Shown one piece after another: positions 25,201 through 25,410 of a DNA stretch of 25,410 nt. The translations under genes were made by a program, and so were the position numbers. Each line of letters starts with the position of its first letter. The stretch's first letter is position 1. This stretch comes from Syntrophaceae bacterium UBA2251 (GTDB lineage: Bacteria > Desulfobacterota > Syntrophia > Syntrophales > UBA2251). Where the stretch lies: positions 1-25,410 of the forward strand of contig DDXV01000073.1 of the NCBI GenBank assembly GCA_002347815.1, read 5' to 3'. The notes beneath the pieces are model-generated. The model did no database searches and was not told where the DNA came from. It worked only from the letters and a program-made list of their open reading frames with translations.

Positions 25201-25410
25201 CTCCTCCAGGTGGGCGATATCATCATCTCAGCGCGTGGCACTGTCGGTGCCATGGCACAGCTCACCAAGCCCATGGCGTTTAACCAGTCATGTTATGGAC
25301 TGCGCTCAAAAACAGAGATATCCAACGACTACATATTTTATGTCCTTAAACGAGAAATTCAGCAACTCCAGTCTCAATCTACAGGCAGAGCCAATTGCAA
25401 AAGTCGAAAT
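22300..25410 (+). CDS. Fused restriction-modification enzyme (nuclease-MTase-TRD, Type IIG-like), partial
   Basis: An uninterrupted frame of 1037 codons that runs off the window. Residues about 1-200 are a Type I HsdR N-terminal-like nuclease: GRADILV with Asp104, then IIECKT with Glu119 and Lys121, a PD-(D/E)XK site. Residues about 390-700 are an HsdM-type N6-adenine methyltransferase: DYACGAG (455-461) for S-adenosylmethionine and NPPY (545-548) for catalysis. A linker (LGYDWSSAKGDEGI) leads to an HsdS-like target recognition domain from about residue 903 (WPLKKASELLDIISGGTPDT, IPWLSVADFS, GDIIISARGTVG). No helicase motor is present, unlike Type I HsdR, so cleavage near the recognition site is expected. 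ATG 22300 has GTGAGG very close. GC content is far below the chromosome to the left. Confidence 0.9.
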   Translation, partial: MIDKDNFRKLLVQIGFAKKGEVYEKKISDAAAILKVDFKKQELIYPEDKGLIVNERQTCNFSANENFVVFECVHRLLSKGYKPDHIELEPKWKVGRGTSGGRADILVKDNFGKPLPIIECKTASAEFSKAWNKTLQDGDQLFSYAQQISETQFLCLYTSDFADEALTYQSHIIAHRDNDQYLAANPYYETFRTVNDVNERFAVWRCTYKHDFTTKGLFEDNIQPYQIGKDKYSLADLHAISAADQQKKYHEFATILRQHNVSGRENAFDKLVNLFLCKLVDEIENPDDLKFYWKGVAYDSHFDLMDRLQQLYQAGMGKFLGEAITYINQTDVNNALRFIRQNPDATQRAVWNLFVQQKFFTNNDFSFIDVHNERLFYQNAEVLLKILQMWQDIRLTNPNGHNQFLGDMFEGFLDQGVKQSEGQFFTPMPICRFIIMSLPLERLIRENPTPPLAIDYACGAGHFLTELALQMQPLLAQHKPLANPADYHMAMIGIEKEYRLSKVAKVSAFMYGQQGIQICYGDGLVGRHEAFPDIQDGRFDLLVANPPYSVRGFLETLPAEDRKAYSLTDTINDAETANSIETFFIERAKQLLKAGGVAAVILPSSILSNGGSTYIRSREILLQYFDIIAIAEFASGTFGKTGTNTVTLFLRRKPTSPDTAEHYRERVEEWFNGGATSGGEQHLYKDVHLIGQYCAHINVPQDLYQTLLAGELEGAWKRQEHFQPYHDKFDKGTELANLCKQKKFRALSKAEQRAEIARRYLAYVQVIERDKLYHFVMASDQPNPVLIIRSPSGTKEIKQFLGYDWSSAKGDEGIKLIEDAAGKHITALYDGPDRANSMRFTRDNPLKLNHHIAANFEGVLGAIPEDLSQVANTARLVDMLDFSRDAFEKQMSLSASKKIDIVSKWPLKKASELLDIISGGTPDTGNAAYWNGDIPWLSVADFSSVDRFVSTAEKSITKEGLKNSSTKLLQVGDIIISARGTVGAMAQLTKPMAFNQSCYGLRSKTEISNDYIFYVLKREIQQLQSQSTGRANCKSRN

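Noticed and set aside
1..25410. tRNA, rRNA, CRISPR array, insertion sequence or integrase
   Set aside because: No cloverleaf-like or rRNA sequence, regularly spaced repeat or transposase/integrase motif was recognised on either strand by reading; a tool search could still find a small RNA gene.

Overview
The window is bacterial, Gram-negative and mostly very GC-rich. An envelope-oriented gene set (TonB, AsmA, two lipoproteins), a tungsten/molybdenum aldehyde:ferredoxin oxidoreductase, a sigma-54 activator with its PAS kinase, and a remnant of an acyl-CoA ligase together suggest an anaerobic member of the former Deltaproteobacteria (Desulfobacterota, perhaps Syntrophales-like). That placement is inference from gene content; no rRNA or other phylogenetic marker is present.

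Left part (1-5440): a leader with a 14-C run and a possible terminator, then a scrambled remnant (338-618) that joins the start and end of an acyl-CoA ligase to the tail of a short-chain dehydrogenase. Next come an alanine-rich lipoprotein with its own promoter and terminator, a minus-strand PMT-type membrane glycosyltransferase with a C-terminal TPR-like tail, and a plus-strand pair of histidine phosphatase and DUF4185-like secreted beta-propeller lipoprotein that overlap by four bases.

Middle part (5500-11910): a strong promoter precedes tonB, pyrE, a DUF3047 gene broken by a frameshift in a C7 run, and a 1094-residue AsmA-family protein. Endonuclease V (nfi) converges on the AsmA gene so closely that the stop codons overlap. 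From about 12075 a two-gene signalling operon follows: a soluble triple-PAS histidine kinase carrying a C-terminal receiver-like domain without the phospho-acceptor Asp, translationally coupled to an NtrC-type sigma-54 activator.

Right-middle part (16130-21025): a RhlE-like DEAD-box helicase lies behind a leader that contains a promoter, an early intrinsic terminator and a second stem-loop. On the minus strand are a 738-residue AOR-family enzyme and a secreted DUF6515-like protein.

Right end (about 21050-25410): GC content falls and the content becomes defence-like. A HEPN/MNT (toxin/nucleotidyltransferase antitoxin) pair is followed by the first 1037 codons of a single-chain restriction-modification enzyme (PD-(D/E)XK nuclease, N6-adenine methylase, HsdS-type target recognition domain) that runs off the window. 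This looks like the edge of a horizontally acquired defence island. No tRNA, rRNA, CRISPR array, insertion sequence or integrase was recognised.
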